Of a DNA stretch of 64,000 nucleotides, positions 40,828 through 49,257 are shown piece by piece; positions within the stretch are counted from its first letter, which is position 1; each line of letters begins with the position of its first letter. Where the stretch lies: assembly GCF_002224285.1 (NCBI RefSeq), contig NZ_CP022436.1:1-64000 (forward strand). Direction: 5' to 3'. This DNA comes from Arthrobacter sp. YN. GTDB taxonomy: Bacteria; Actinomycetota; Actinomycetes; Actinomycetales; Micrococcaceae. The position numbers and the translations under genes are program-made. The notes beneath the pieces are model-generated. The model ran no database searches, was not told the DNA's origin, and saw nothing but the letters and a program-made list of their open reading frames with translations.

Positions 40828-41300
40828 ATGATTGAGTCCTTGCAAGATTTCACGTCCTCGCTACCGCCAATGTTGAAGTGGCTCGGGTGGTACTTATAGC
40901 GGCCATCCCGTTTGTTGATTCCTACTTCGGTGCTGTGGTGGGAGTGTTGACCGGCTTGCATCCTGCGGTGGCCATAGCCGCGGCTGTTGTGGGAAACGTC
41001 ATCTCATTGCTCATATTTGTCTTTGCTGCCCATCGCGTGCGCACCAAAGTGGCGTCAAACAAGCCGACCAAAGAAGTCACCCCGCGCCGCGCCAAATTGC
41101 GCGCTACCTTCGATAAGTTCGGCGTCGCAGGAGTAAGCCTGATCGGCCCAACAATTCTGCCCAGCCAGATCACATCCGTTGCCATGATCTCCTTCGGAGC
41201 CTCCAGGAACGCCGTCATCCTCTGGCAGATCATTTCAATCATTATCTGGGGGACCGCGTTCGGAATTCTGGCCACTCTGGGCGTTTCCCTGGTCCGCTAG
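40828..41300 (+). pseudogene. Small multidrug-efflux-type membrane protein with suspected frameshift
   Basis: ATG 40828 with GAAGAG upstream encodes MIESLQDFTSSLPPMLKWLG and then stops soon after. The continuation appears in another frame from about 40888 as VVLIAAIPFVDSYFGAVVGVL and runs to 41300 with three further hydrophobic segments. The two parts join as in the family of small membrane proteins annotated as multidrug efflux in Arthrobacter if one G is added to the GGG run at 40885-40887. The gene is either recently broken or affected by an assembly error. Transport function is not proven even for intact relatives. Confidence 0.65.
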
Positions 41301-41420
41301 AGCTTTCACGGCGCTGGATACCTTCTGCAACAGGCCGCGACGTTATGCGTGTCCTTCGAGTTCCGGGAATATTCAGAGCGACTGCAACACACTTGGCTAC
41401 GTGGCGGACAAGTACTGGGT

Positions 41421-41990
41421 ATGAGCTACCTATCAAGAGCCCCCGACCGGGAAGAGGCCTTTCGGGCGCTGTACGAATCCGCCTACGCTGACCTGCTCAA
41501 GTTTGTTCAGCGTCGCGCGGACGTGGCGAATGCCGAGGATGTAGTGGCTGAGGCATTTCTTATCGTGTGGCGGCGGTTTTCGGAAGCGCCGAAGCACCAG
41601 GAGGACGCCCGGGCCTGGCTCTTTGGCATCACACGGAATCTCATGCTGAATGCCCGCCGCGGAGAACAGCGGCGGCAGGCCCTGGGCGTCCGACTGGCTG
41701 AGGCGACAGCCACATCCCATGTCGATTCCCACGCTGACCTGGTCAGCAGCCGCGTTGACTTAGGCAGAGCCTGGGCCCTTCTCTCCGAAGTCCACCAAGA
41801 GGCCCTTGGGCTTGCAATCTTCGAGAACCTGGCTGCACCCCAGGCAGCGCACGTGGTGGGCATCTCCCCAGTCGCGTTCAGGCTCCGGCTCACCCGCGCA
41901 AGGCGGGCCCTGCGACTGCTTCTTGACCACATCCCCCAGAATGAGTCGCTGCCGCCAGCGACGTTTCCCGAAAAGGCCACGACACCATGA
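41421..41990 (+). CDS. ECF sigma factor
   Basis: The 189-residue protein has sigma region 2 (EEAFRALYESAYADLLKFVQRRADVANAEDVVAEAFLIVWRR, ending DARAWLFGITRNLMLNARR) and region 4 (LGRAWALLSEVHQEALGLAIFENLAAPQAAHVVGISPVAFRLRLTRAR). The ATG at 41421 begins MSYLSRAPDR; an in-frame GTG at 41349 is possible and neither has a strong ribosome binding site. Its stop overlaps the start of a membrane protein gene, which is probably its regulator. Confidence 0.88.
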   Translation: MSYLSRAPDREEAFRALYESAYADLLKFVQRRADVANAEDVVAEAFLIVWRRFSEAPKHQEDARAWLFGITRNLMLNARRGEQRRQALGVRLAEATATSHVDSHADLVSSRVDLGRAWALLSEVHQEALGLAIFENLAAPQAAHVVGISPVAFRLRLTRARRALRLLLDHIPQNESLPPATFPEKATTP

Positions 41991-42808
41991 AAAACAGCCG
42001 GAATATCGACACGCTGCTGCACTCCATGGACGCAGCCGGGCAGAGTGGAGCTCCCAACCCGGGCCGTTCGCAGAGCGACCTGGAACAGATCCTCAGATCC
42101 CGCCCAACTTCTGCGGACAGAGGCGCAGGACCTGTGGAAGACAAAAAGTCGACGACGTACCCAAGCGGCCGTCGTCGTCGAACCTTCGCGGTGGGTGCCG
42201 TTGCTTTTGCCGCCACAGTTGGGTTCCTCGTGGTGCCAGCACTGTCCGGAGGCGACCCGGCCTACGCCACGTGGACCGCCGCACCTGGTGAACTGATCGG
42301 TGACGAGCGGGATCGCGCGGTCTCCGACTGCGTCGGGTCCAGTAAGGGTGTTGGTGATGGCATGTTCGCCCAAGATGTGGCAGCGGCGGAGATCGCAATT
42401 GCAGAAAAGCGAGGGGCCTGGACCACTGTAGTCCTCGCGGGAGCTGACGGTTTTGAAGCAACGTGCACCACCGATTCCACGGCTGCATGGTTCAAGAGGG
42501 GTTCCTTCGGCTCAGTAGGAAAGCCCGGAAATGGGAAGGAGCCCACCGGCCGGGATATCAAAACCACCCAGCTCGGAACGGGTGTCATCGCCAACAACCC
42601 GCTCTCCATGGCGTCGGGGCAAGTTGGTCCAGAAGTCGCCGCCATGACCTACACCAGCGTGGCCGGCGATCGGATTACGGCCACCGTATCCAAAGGCCAA
42701 TTCGCCTTTTGGCTTCCGGGTGGGGAACTGACAAATTCCGGCGAAGACGTACCTGTAGAGGTGACCTACGCCGACAGCACCAGAGAAATCCGCTACCTCA
42801 GCCTCTGA
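41987..42808 (+). CDS. Membrane protein coupled to ECF sigma, putative anti-sigma partner
   Basis: The 273-residue protein begins MKNSRNIDTLLHSMD, has a basic stretch (SGRRRRT) and one membrane helix (FAVGAVAFAATVGFLVVPAL, near residue 65-85), then an external domain of about 185 residues rich in G, T and A with two cysteines (SDCVGSS and ATCTTD) that could form a disulfide. The short cytosolic N terminus may bind the sigma factor. No zinc-binding anti-sigma motif was seen, so the anti-sigma role rests on the overlapping gene order alone. Confidence 0.75.
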   Translation: MKNSRNIDTLLHSMDAAGQSGAPNPGRSQSDLEQILRSRPTSADRGAGPVEDKKSTTYPSGRRRRTFAVGAVAFAATVGFLVVPALSGGDPAYATWTAAPGELIGDERDRAVSDCVGSSKGVGDGMFAQDVAAAEIAIAEKRGAWTTVVLAGADGFEATCTTDSTAAWFKRGSFGSVGKPGNGKEPTGRDIKTTQLGTGVIANNPLSMASGQVGPEVAAMTYTSVAGDRITATVSKGQFAFWLPGGELTNSGEDVPVEVTYADSTREIRYLSL

Positions 42809-42834
42809 GGGGCAAATCTTCGAACCACAGGAAC

Positions 42835-43509
42835 CTACCCCCGCAGCGCCCCGAACCCGGTAATCAGCGCCTCGAGTCCCAAACTGAAGGCAACATCCGT
42901 GGGACGCGCATGCTGTTCCAGGGCCAGCCGATCCACGGCGGCCGTGAAGTTGGGGACCTGTTCGGCGAGGCTGCCGGCGTCGAAGATGTCCTCCGGCGCG
43001 GTGACGTCGTAAGCGGCCCCGAACACAAAGGCTTCCAACGCGACAATTGCCGAGATGATTTTTTCTTCGGGGAATCCGGCGTCCCGGAAGCCGGCGGTAA
43101 CGGCCTCGTACATGGCCAGGGTCTTCGGGGCATTGGCCACCGGAAGTACTGCAATCACAGGGATCAGCGGCGTATGCTCCGAGAACACATCCCGGTAGGA
43201 CCACGCCCAACGACGCACAGCAACATCCCACGGTTCCACCCCAAAGGCGGAGACATCCACCATCGCCGCCAAGTGGTCCTCCAGCAGCAGCAACACGTCA
43301 TCCTTGGAGGCTACGTGGTTGTACAGGGCAGAAGGCGCGACGCCGAGGGAGCGTGCCAGGGCCGCCATGGTGAGTCCGTCATAACCCTTGCTGCTGATCA
43401 AGTCGAGTGCCGCCGTCGTGATGCCGTCCTGGTCCAGGATTGCCGCGGTCGGCCGACCGGCGCGGCGGCGCGCGGGGAGCGCGGAAGGAGCGGGAGTTGG
43501 TGCGGGCAT
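42835..43509 (-). CDS. TetR family transcriptional regulator
   Basis: The 224-residue regulator has a TetR helix-turn-helix (AALDLISSKGYDGLTMAALARSLGVAPSALYNHVASKDDVL) and a C-terminal ligand domain of the TetR_C type. It is divergent from the putrescine oxidase gene, and a perfect 23-bp palindrome lies in the 139-nt gap. ATG 43509 has GAAAGG upstream. It probably represses the oxidase-USP-permease genes in the absence of a polyamine; this is inferred from layout. Confidence 0.9.
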   Translation of the reverse strand: MPAPTPAPSALPARRRAGRPTAAILDQDGITTAALDLISSKGYDGLTMAALARSLGVAPSALYNHVASKDDVLLLLEDHLAAMVDVSAFGVEPWDVAVRRWAWSYRDVFSEHTPLIPVIAVLPVANAPKTLAMYEAVTAGFRDAGFPEEKIISAIVALEAFVFGAAYDVTAPEDIFDAGSLAEQVPNFTAAVDRLALEQHARPTDVAFSLGLEALITGFGALRG

Positions 43510-43589
43510 CGGAAGCCTTTCTGCTGCCTGTGTCCCCAGCATTATTCCATCGGGCCTTCACAGCGGCCGACTCCAACGCTACTATGGAT

Positions 43590-43612
43590 ATAAATGAATG
43601 GCATTCATTTAT
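43590..43612. promoter_or_regulatory. 23-bp perfect palindrome, probable TetR operator
   Basis: Eleven-nt arms (43590-43600, ATAAATGAATG, and 43602-43612, CATTCATTTAT) flank a single G. It lies between the TetR gene and the oxidase gene, 37 nt before the oxidase ATG, and contrasts with the GC-rich surroundings. A TetR dimer site is the likely role. Confidence 0.85.
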
Positions 43613-43648
43613 TGGTCAGCCACCACGGACGGCCACGGAGAGGACATC

Positions 43649-45025
43649 ATGCAGAATCTTGATCGCGACGTTGTAATCGTCGGTGCCGGACCGTCAGGGC
43701 TGACGGCGGCACGCGAATTGAAGAAGGCCGGACTCAGCGTCGCAGTGCTCGAAGCACGCGACCGCGTGGGCGGCCGCACCTGGACCGACACCATCGACGG
43801 CGCCATGCTGGAAATCGGCGGCCAGTGGGTTTCCCCGGACCAAACGGTGCTCATGGAGCTGCTGGACGAGCTCGGACTGAAAATGTACTCACGCTACCGC
43901 GACGGCAAGTCCGTCTACATCGGCGCAGACGGCAAGCGCACGCAGTACACCGGTGACACTTTCCCGGTGAACGAAACCACCAAGGCCGAGATGGACAAGT
44001 TGGTCGCCATCCTGGACGGCCTCGCCGCCGAGATCGGACCCACCGAGCCCTGGGCACACCCCAAGGCACGCGAGCTGGACACCATCTCCTTCCACCACTG
44101 GCTCCGCCAGAACTCCAACGACGAGGAAGCCTGCAACAACATTGGCCTCTTCATCGCCGGCGGCATGCTCACCAAGCCTGCCCACGCCTTCTCCGCGCTG
44201 CAGGCAGTCCTCATGGCCGCCTCGGCCGGCTCGTTCACGCACCTGACGGACGAGGATTTCATCCTGGACAAGCGCGTCATCGGCGGTATGCAGCAGGTCT
44301 CGCTCCTGCAGGCAGCAGAGTTGGGCGACGACGTCGTCCTCAACAGCCCGGTCCGCACCATCAAGTGGGACGACAATAAGGTGACCGTGGTCTCCGAGCA
44401 GGCAACCGTCAACGCGCGGTACGTGATCATGGCCGTGCCGCCGAACCTGTACTCCCGCGTCTCGTTCGAGCCACCGCTGCCGCGCCGCCAGCACCAGATG
44501 CACCAGCACCAGTCCCTGGGCCTGGTCATCAAGGTCCACGCCGTGTACGACACCCCGTTCTGGCGCGAAGAAGGACTTTCCGGCACAGGCTTCAGCGCAG
44601 GCGCGCTGGTCCAGGAGGTTTACGACAACACGAACCACGGCGACACCCGCGGCACCCTGGTGGGCTTCGTGTCCGACGAAAAGGCCGATGCCGTCTTCGA
44701 GCTCAGCGCCGAGGACCGCAAGAAGGCCATCCTGGAATCCATCGCCGGCTTCCTGGGCGACAAGGCCCTCGCGCCCGAGGTCTACTACGAATCCGACTGG
44801 GGCTCCGAAGAATGGACCCGCGGCGCCTACGCATCCAGCTACGACCTCGGCGGCCTGCACCGCTACGGCAAAGACCAGCACGCGAATGTCGGACCGATCT
44901 ACTGGTCCTCGTCCGACCTCGCAGCAGAGGGCTACCAGCACGTGGACGGCGCGGTCCGCATGGGCCAGGCAACTGCTGCCCGCATCGTTGAGGCCAACAA
45001 GCTGAGCGCACTGCCCGTCGCCTAA
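43649..45025 (+). CDS. puo: Putrescine oxidase (flavin monoamine oxidase)
   Basis: This FAD enzyme oxidises putrescine to 4-aminobutanal, with release of ammonia and hydrogen peroxide. The 458-residue protein has the FAD-binding motif VVIVGAGPSGLTAA at the N terminus, ARDRVGGRTWT, and IGGQWVSPDQ. The whole chain closely resembles actinobacterial putrescine oxidases as I remember them from Kocuria and Rhodococcus. ATG 43649 follows GGAGAGGA. It heads a unit with a universal stress protein and an amino acid/amine permease, regulated by the divergent TetR gene. Confidence 0.9.
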   Translation: MQNLDRDVVIVGAGPSGLTAARELKKAGLSVAVLEARDRVGGRTWTDTIDGAMLEIGGQWVSPDQTVLMELLDELGLKMYSRYRDGKSVYIGADGKRTQYTGDTFPVNETTKAEMDKLVAILDGLAAEIGPTEPWAHPKARELDTISFHHWLRQNSNDEEACNNIGLFIAGGMLTKPAHAFSALQAVLMAASAGSFTHLTDEDFILDKRVIGGMQQVSLLQAAELGDDVVLNSPVRTIKWDDNKVTVVSEQATVNARYVIMAVPPNLYSRVSFEPPLPRRQHQMHQHQSLGLVIKVHAVYDTPFWREEGLSGTGFSAGALVQEVYDNTNHGDTRGTLVGFVSDEKADAVFELSAEDRKKAILESIAGFLGDKALAPEVYYESDWGSEEWTRGAYASSYDLGGLHRYGKDQHANVGPIYWSSSDLAAEGYQHVDGAVRMGQATAARIVEANKLSALPVA

Positions 45026-45042
45026 GGCATTTCGTACCAGCA

Positions 45043-45088
45043 CCGGCAGGCCGGGGGAGCACCATTCCCGGCCTGCCGGCTCGACTGT
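45043..45088 (+). terminator. Hairpin after putrescine oxidase gene
   Basis: Thirteen-nt GC-rich arms (45043-45055 and 45067-45079) around an 11-nt loop lie just after the oxidase stop, followed by CTCGACTGTTT. It may attenuate read-through into the USP and permease genes rather than stop it completely. Confidence 0.65.
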
Positions 45089-45129
45089 TTAAGCAGTAAC
45101 CGGTTTATGCACCACAGGAAAGGACCACC

Positions 45130-46014
45130 ATGCGCTACGTAGTGGGCTACACCGCCAACGCGAGGGGGCACGACGCCGTTCACCTTGCCGTCGCGCTGGC
45201 CCGGAACCACGATGTCAGCCTGGACCTGGTCCTGGTAATCCCGGAAGACTCCCCGTTCAACGCCGTCTACCCTCCGGAGACCGGCTACAACGACATCCTC
45301 ACCGAGCAGGCGCAGCGCTGGCTGGATGAAGGACTGGCGTTGGTTCCGGACGACGTTACAGCCCGCGCCCACATCCGCCGCGGTGATTCCGAAGCTCAGA
45401 CCCTGATCGATGCCGCCGTGGAGTTCGACGCTGCGGCACTGGTCATCGGCGCCACCAACAGCGGCCTCCTCAAGCGCTTCACCATCGGCTCTGTGGCGGG
45501 TTCGCTGCTCCACTCGTCGCCCGTGCCGGTGGCTTTGGCGCCGCAGGGCTACCACCGGACCGATCCGATCACCCGCATGAGCTGCGGCTTCGGCGCGCGT
45601 CCGGGTTCTGGTGAACTGCTCGACGTCGCCGTCGAATCCGCGCGCGACCGTGGCCTTCCGCTGCGGCTCGTCTCCCTGTTGGCGCTCGACGGCGGTAACT
45701 CGCCTGGGTTGGCCGACGCCGCCTGGGTGCATGCCGCCGACCGGCTTGCCGCCGTCGGAAGCTCAGCAGACGCGACCGGAGCGGGATCCGCAACAGAAGT
45801 GCCGGAACCCGAGATCGTCGTCGCGCAGGGCCGCACCATCGAGGAAGCCGTTGACCGACTCGACTGGGAAGACGGCGAAATCCTGCTGATCGGTTCCAGC
45901 CGCCTGGCCCAGCACCGGGCCACTTTCCTGGGCAGCACCGCAAACCGGATCCTGCGTGCCCTCCCTGTACCCATGATCGTGGTCCCCCGCGACTACACGC
46001 GCCAAAGCGCCTAG
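45130..46014 (+). CDS. Tandem universal stress protein
   Basis: The 294-residue protein has two UspA domains. The first begins MRYVVGYTANARGHDAV and ends with GSVAGSLLHSSPVPVALAP, and the second ends with GSTANRILRALPVPMIVVP; both fit the nucleotide-binding G-S/T loop. Amino acid permease genes often neighbour such proteins, which suggests a role tied to the transporter. AAAGGA lies upstream of the ATG. Confidence 0.9.
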   Translation: MRYVVGYTANARGHDAVHLAVALARNHDVSLDLVLVIPEDSPFNAVYPPETGYNDILTEQAQRWLDEGLALVPDDVTARAHIRRGDSEAQTLIDAAVEFDAAALVIGATNSGLLKRFTIGSVAGSLLHSSPVPVALAPQGYHRTDPITRMSCGFGARPGSGELLDVAVESARDRGLPLRLVSLLALDGGNSPGLADAAWVHAADRLAAVGSSADATGAGSATEVPEPEIVVAQGRTIEEAVDRLDWEDGEILLIGSSRLAQHRATFLGSTANRILRALPVPMIVVPRDYTRQSA

Positions 46015-46037
46015 CAATCGCCTGAGAGGCAAAACCC

Positions 46038-47552
46038 ATGTCCACTGCACCAAAGACGGTCCAGTCGAAAGAATCGCCAGCCCTGAGTGAAAAGGGGCTG
46101 AAGGCCGGATCGGTGGGCCTCATCGGCGCCGTCGTGATCGGTGTTTCCTGTATCGCACCCGCCTATACGCTCACCGCGGCCCTCGGCCCCACCGTGTCCG
46201 AGGTCGGTGTGCACCTGCCCGCCATCTTCCTGGTGGGCTTCATCCCCATGTTGCTGGTGGCGCTGGGCTACCGCGAACTGAACAACGCAATGCCCGACGC
46301 CGGTACCTCCTTCACGTGGGCGACGCGCGCCTTCGGTCCGTGGATCGGTTGGATGGGTGGCTGGGGGTTGATCGCAGCCACGATCATCGTGTTGTCCAAC
46401 CTGGCGGCCGTGGCGGTGGACTTCTTCTACCTGATGCTCGCCCAGATCTTCAGCAATCCGGAACTGGGTGAGCTCAGCAAGATCCTTCCGCTGAACATCG
46501 CCACCACGCTGGTGTTCATCGCCTTGGCCTGCTGGATTTCGTACCGCGGCATGGAGACCACCAAGGGCGTTCAGTACGTGCTGGTGGCCTTCCAGTTGCT
46601 GGTCCTGGGTTGGTTCGCAGTCTCCGCATTCGCCCACGTGGCCAACGGCACGGCCTTCGATGCCACCGCCATTTCACCGGACTGGTTCAACCCGTTCGCC
46701 GTGGACTCGTTCTCACAATTCGCCGCAGGTGTGTCGCTCTCAATCTTCATTTACTGGGGCTGGGACGTCACCCTCACCATGAACGAGGAAACGAAGAATC
46801 CCGAGAAAACCCCGGGCCGCGCCGCGACCATCACAGTGCTGGTCATCGTGGTCATCTACATGACCGTCGCACTGGCTACCCTGTCCTTCGCCGGCGTTGG
46901 CGAGACCGGATTGGGTGCCGGAAACCCGGAAAACCAGTCCAGCATCTTCGCCGTGCTTGCCGGCCCGGTGATGGGTCCGTTCGCGATCCTGATGTCACTG
47001 GCCATTCTGAGCAGCTCCGCGGCATCGTTGCAGTCGACGTTCGTTTCCCCGGCCCGCACCATGCTCGCGATGGGCCACTACCGCGCCATCTCGCCGAAGT
47101 TCGGCAAGATCAGCCCCACGTACAAGTCGCCCAGCTTCGCGACCATCGCCGCTGCAATCGCCGCCGCCGGTTTTTACGTGATCACCCGGACCGTGTCCGA
47201 GAATGCGCTGTGGGACACCATCACAGCTCTGGGCATGATGATCTGCTTCTACTACGGCATCACAGCGCTGGCCTGTGTCTGGTTCTTCCGGGCCGAGGCA
47301 TTCCGCGGTGCGCGTTCGTTCTTCTTCAAGTTCCTGGCACCTCTTGTTGGCGGCGTGATCCTGCTGGTCATGTTCGTCAAGACAGCCATGGACTCGATGG
47401 ATCCGGAGTACGGCTCGGGCTCATCCGTGGGCGGCGTTGGGCTGGTGTTCGTCCTGGGAATGGGCGTGATCCTGCTGGGCGTAGTGATCATGCTGGTGAT
47501 GTACCGGATACGGCCCGAGTTCTTCAAGGGCAAGGTTCTGACCCGGGCCTAG
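46038..47552 (+). CDS. APC family amino acid/polyamine permease
   Basis: The 504-residue protein has twelve predicted membrane helices and the APC N-terminal signature GAVVIGVSCIAPAYTLTAALGP. Later segments include YWGWDVTLTMNEETKNP, typical of the family. Since it follows putrescine oxidase and a USP gene, putrescine or a related amine is the likely substrate; this is contextual. GAGG lies upstream of the ATG. Its 3' end overlaps the convergent S9 peptidase gene by 29 nt. Confidence 0.88.
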   Translation: MSTAPKTVQSKESPALSEKGLKAGSVGLIGAVVIGVSCIAPAYTLTAALGPTVSEVGVHLPAIFLVGFIPMLLVALGYRELNNAMPDAGTSFTWATRAFGPWIGWMGGWGLIAATIIVLSNLAAVAVDFFYLMLAQIFSNPELGELSKILPLNIATTLVFIALACWISYRGMETTKGVQYVLVAFQLLVLGWFAVSAFAHVANGTAFDATAISPDWFNPFAVDSFSQFAAGVSLSIFIYWGWDVTLTMNEETKNPEKTPGRAATITVLVIVVIYMTVALATLSFAGVGETGLGAGNPENQSSIFAVLAGPVMGPFAILMSLAILSSSAASLQSTFVSPARTMLAMGHYRAISPKFGKISPTYKSPSFATIAAAIAAAGFYVITRTVSENALWDTITALGMMICFYYGITALACVWFFRAEAFRGARSFFFKFLAPLVGGVILLVMFVKTAMDSMDPEYGSGSSVGGVGLVFVLGMGVILLGVVIMLVMYRIRPEFFKGKVLTRA

Positions 47553-49257
47553 CTTCGCGGGAAATGGACGCCGCGAACGCGAGCACGGCCGCGGAGAAGT
47601 CCAGTACTTCCGGCGCTGCACGCTGGCCGTGACCGCCACGGTCCTCGTGGAGCAGCCAGGCCCGGCCCCCGCGTTCGCGGATTCCGGTAACAACCTCGAC
47701 GGCGGCACTGTTGTCCACACGTTCGTCGCGCCCCAGGAGGCAGCACAGGAGGGGCGGCAGCGCGGCGGCGGAGCCGATTCTTCCCAGCACGTGAACCGGG
47801 GAGTAGGCCGCCCGATCATGGTCAGAGCACTCCCCGTCGGCGCCGAACTCGTGCAGCCATTGCTTCCCCAAGCCATGGCGGTGAAGGTTCACGGTGTCCA
47901 GCAACGGAGCCACGGCCACCACTCCGCCGAATGAGGCGGGGGACAGGAGGGCTGCAGCCGTGACCACCAGCCCGCCATGCGACGCCCCGAACGGCACGGT
48001 CTGCCCGGGTGTGGTCCAACCGGCCGATGATAGGAATCCAGCCACGTCGATGAGGTCCTGGATGGTCCGCATCTTCCGTGGACCCCGGCCCGCCTCATGC
48101 CAGTCCCGGCCCATTTCCCCGCCCCCACGCAGATGGGCTGCCACGTACACTCCGCCGCTGTCCAGCCACGCCGGCACGCTGGGTTCGGCCTCGGTCCTGT
48201 GCGTGACGCCGAAACCGCCGTAGCACGTGAGAATCAGGGGCAGTGGCCGCACCGGGAAGCCGTCAGGCCCAAGGTCTGAAGCCCGTGCGGAGATGACCAC
48301 GGGGACGCCGACGCCGTCACTCGCCAAGGCTGTGACCTTCCGGTGGACTATATGGCTGCTGGAGTCTCCGGAGCTTTCGTTCGACCGCGCCGGTTCGTCC
48401 ACACAGAAGACCCCCGATGGACGCTCCGGGGAGGCCGTCTGGATCCAGAGGTCAGTGGCATCGGCACGGGGCTGGAGGGTGAACGATGACACGTATTCCG
48501 CTGGGGATAAACGGTACACGGGGCGGCTATCCAGTGTGACCATGGTGCCGTGGAGGTCGGAAACCAGTTCCACACGACCGGCAGGTGCGGCCGCAGCCGC
48601 AGGATGCCAGGCCCCTGACTCCAACTCCCACTCCCTTGTCCCGGTCCCCGGGTTCTTCGCCGCCAGCCGGAGATTGCCCCTGCCGTGCGTCAGGGAGAGC
48701 CGGCTGCCCGTGGTGTTGCCAAGATCCGTTGGAAACGGGAGCTCCTGGGTGTGGCCGGAGCCGAGCGGGGAGCGCATGATCTGCTGGCAGGGCGGTTTAC
48801 CGGTCAAGACCCAGATCCCACCCCCGTCTGGCTCCCACACCGGCGCTGCGTACCAAGACGTCGCCCCTGGGATGTGGACGGGTTGGGTCCCGGCAGCGAG
48901 GATCCAGATTTCCGCTAGTTCACTGGCGGATGTGCTCAGCAATGCTGCGATACGCGTTCCGTCAGGGGAGATGGTGAATCCGCGGACAATGGCGCCCGGT
49001 GGCGTGGGGAGCCGGGCACCGGGCGGCGCGGCCACCTCCAAGTGGGCCCGGCGAACATTCCAGGCATCCCGAAGCCCGGCCTCGGGTGCCAGGTGCAAGG
49101 ACGCAAACGCTTCGCCCGGCCCGCGCCAGAGAAAGGCAGCCTGTCCGCCGGCGAACTGGGGGAGCCCTTGGCGGGGCGTGGAGTCCCAGTGTTCCAAGAA
49201 GGCACGGAAATGCGGCCGAAGTCCTATGCCCGGAACAGCCTCCTTGAAGGTACTCAC
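47524..49257 (-). CDS. S9 prolyl-oligopeptidase family serine peptidase of the RiPP locus
   Basis: The 577-residue protein has an N-terminal seven-bladed-propeller-type region (about residues 1-300) and a C-terminal alpha/beta hydrolase with nucleophile Ser426 in GASHGG, Asp511 in GRDERV and His543 in RGGHG. It has no signal peptide. The GTG start overlaps the stop of the beta-propeller gene as GTGA, so I prefer it to the longer reading from 49302. In the RiPP setting it could cleave the precursor; POP-family enzymes can also cyclise peptides in eukaryotic RiPPs. The precursor has only one proline (Pro31, followed by Phe-Asp), so trimming after it is possible. Role is inferred. Confidence 0.85.
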   Translation of the reverse strand: MSTFKEAVPGIGLRPHFRAFLEHWDSTPRQGLPQFAGGQAAFLWRGPGEAFASLHLAPEAGLRDAWNVRRAHLEVAAPPGARLPTPPGAIVRGFTISPDGTRIAALLSTSASELAEIWILAAGTQPVHIPGATSWYAAPVWEPDGGGIWVLTGKPPCQQIMRSPLGSGHTQELPFPTDLGNTTGSRLSLTHGRGNLRLAAKNPGTGTREWELESGAWHPAAAAAPAGRVELVSDLHGTMVTLDSRPVYRLSPAEYVSSFTLQPRADATDLWIQTASPERPSGVFCVDEPARSNESSGDSSSHIVHRKVTALASDGVGVPVVISARASDLGPDGFPVRPLPLILTCYGGFGVTHRTEAEPSVPAWLDSGGVYVAAHLRGGGEMGRDWHEAGRGPRKMRTIQDLIDVAGFLSSAGWTTPGQTVPFGASHGGLVVTAAALLSPASFGGVVAVAPLLDTVNLHRHGLGKQWLHEFGADGECSDHDRAAYSPVHVLGRIGSAAALPPLLCCLLGRDERVDNSAAVEVVTGIRERGGRAWLLHEDRGGHGQRAAPEVLDFSAAVLAFAASISREARPGSEPCP

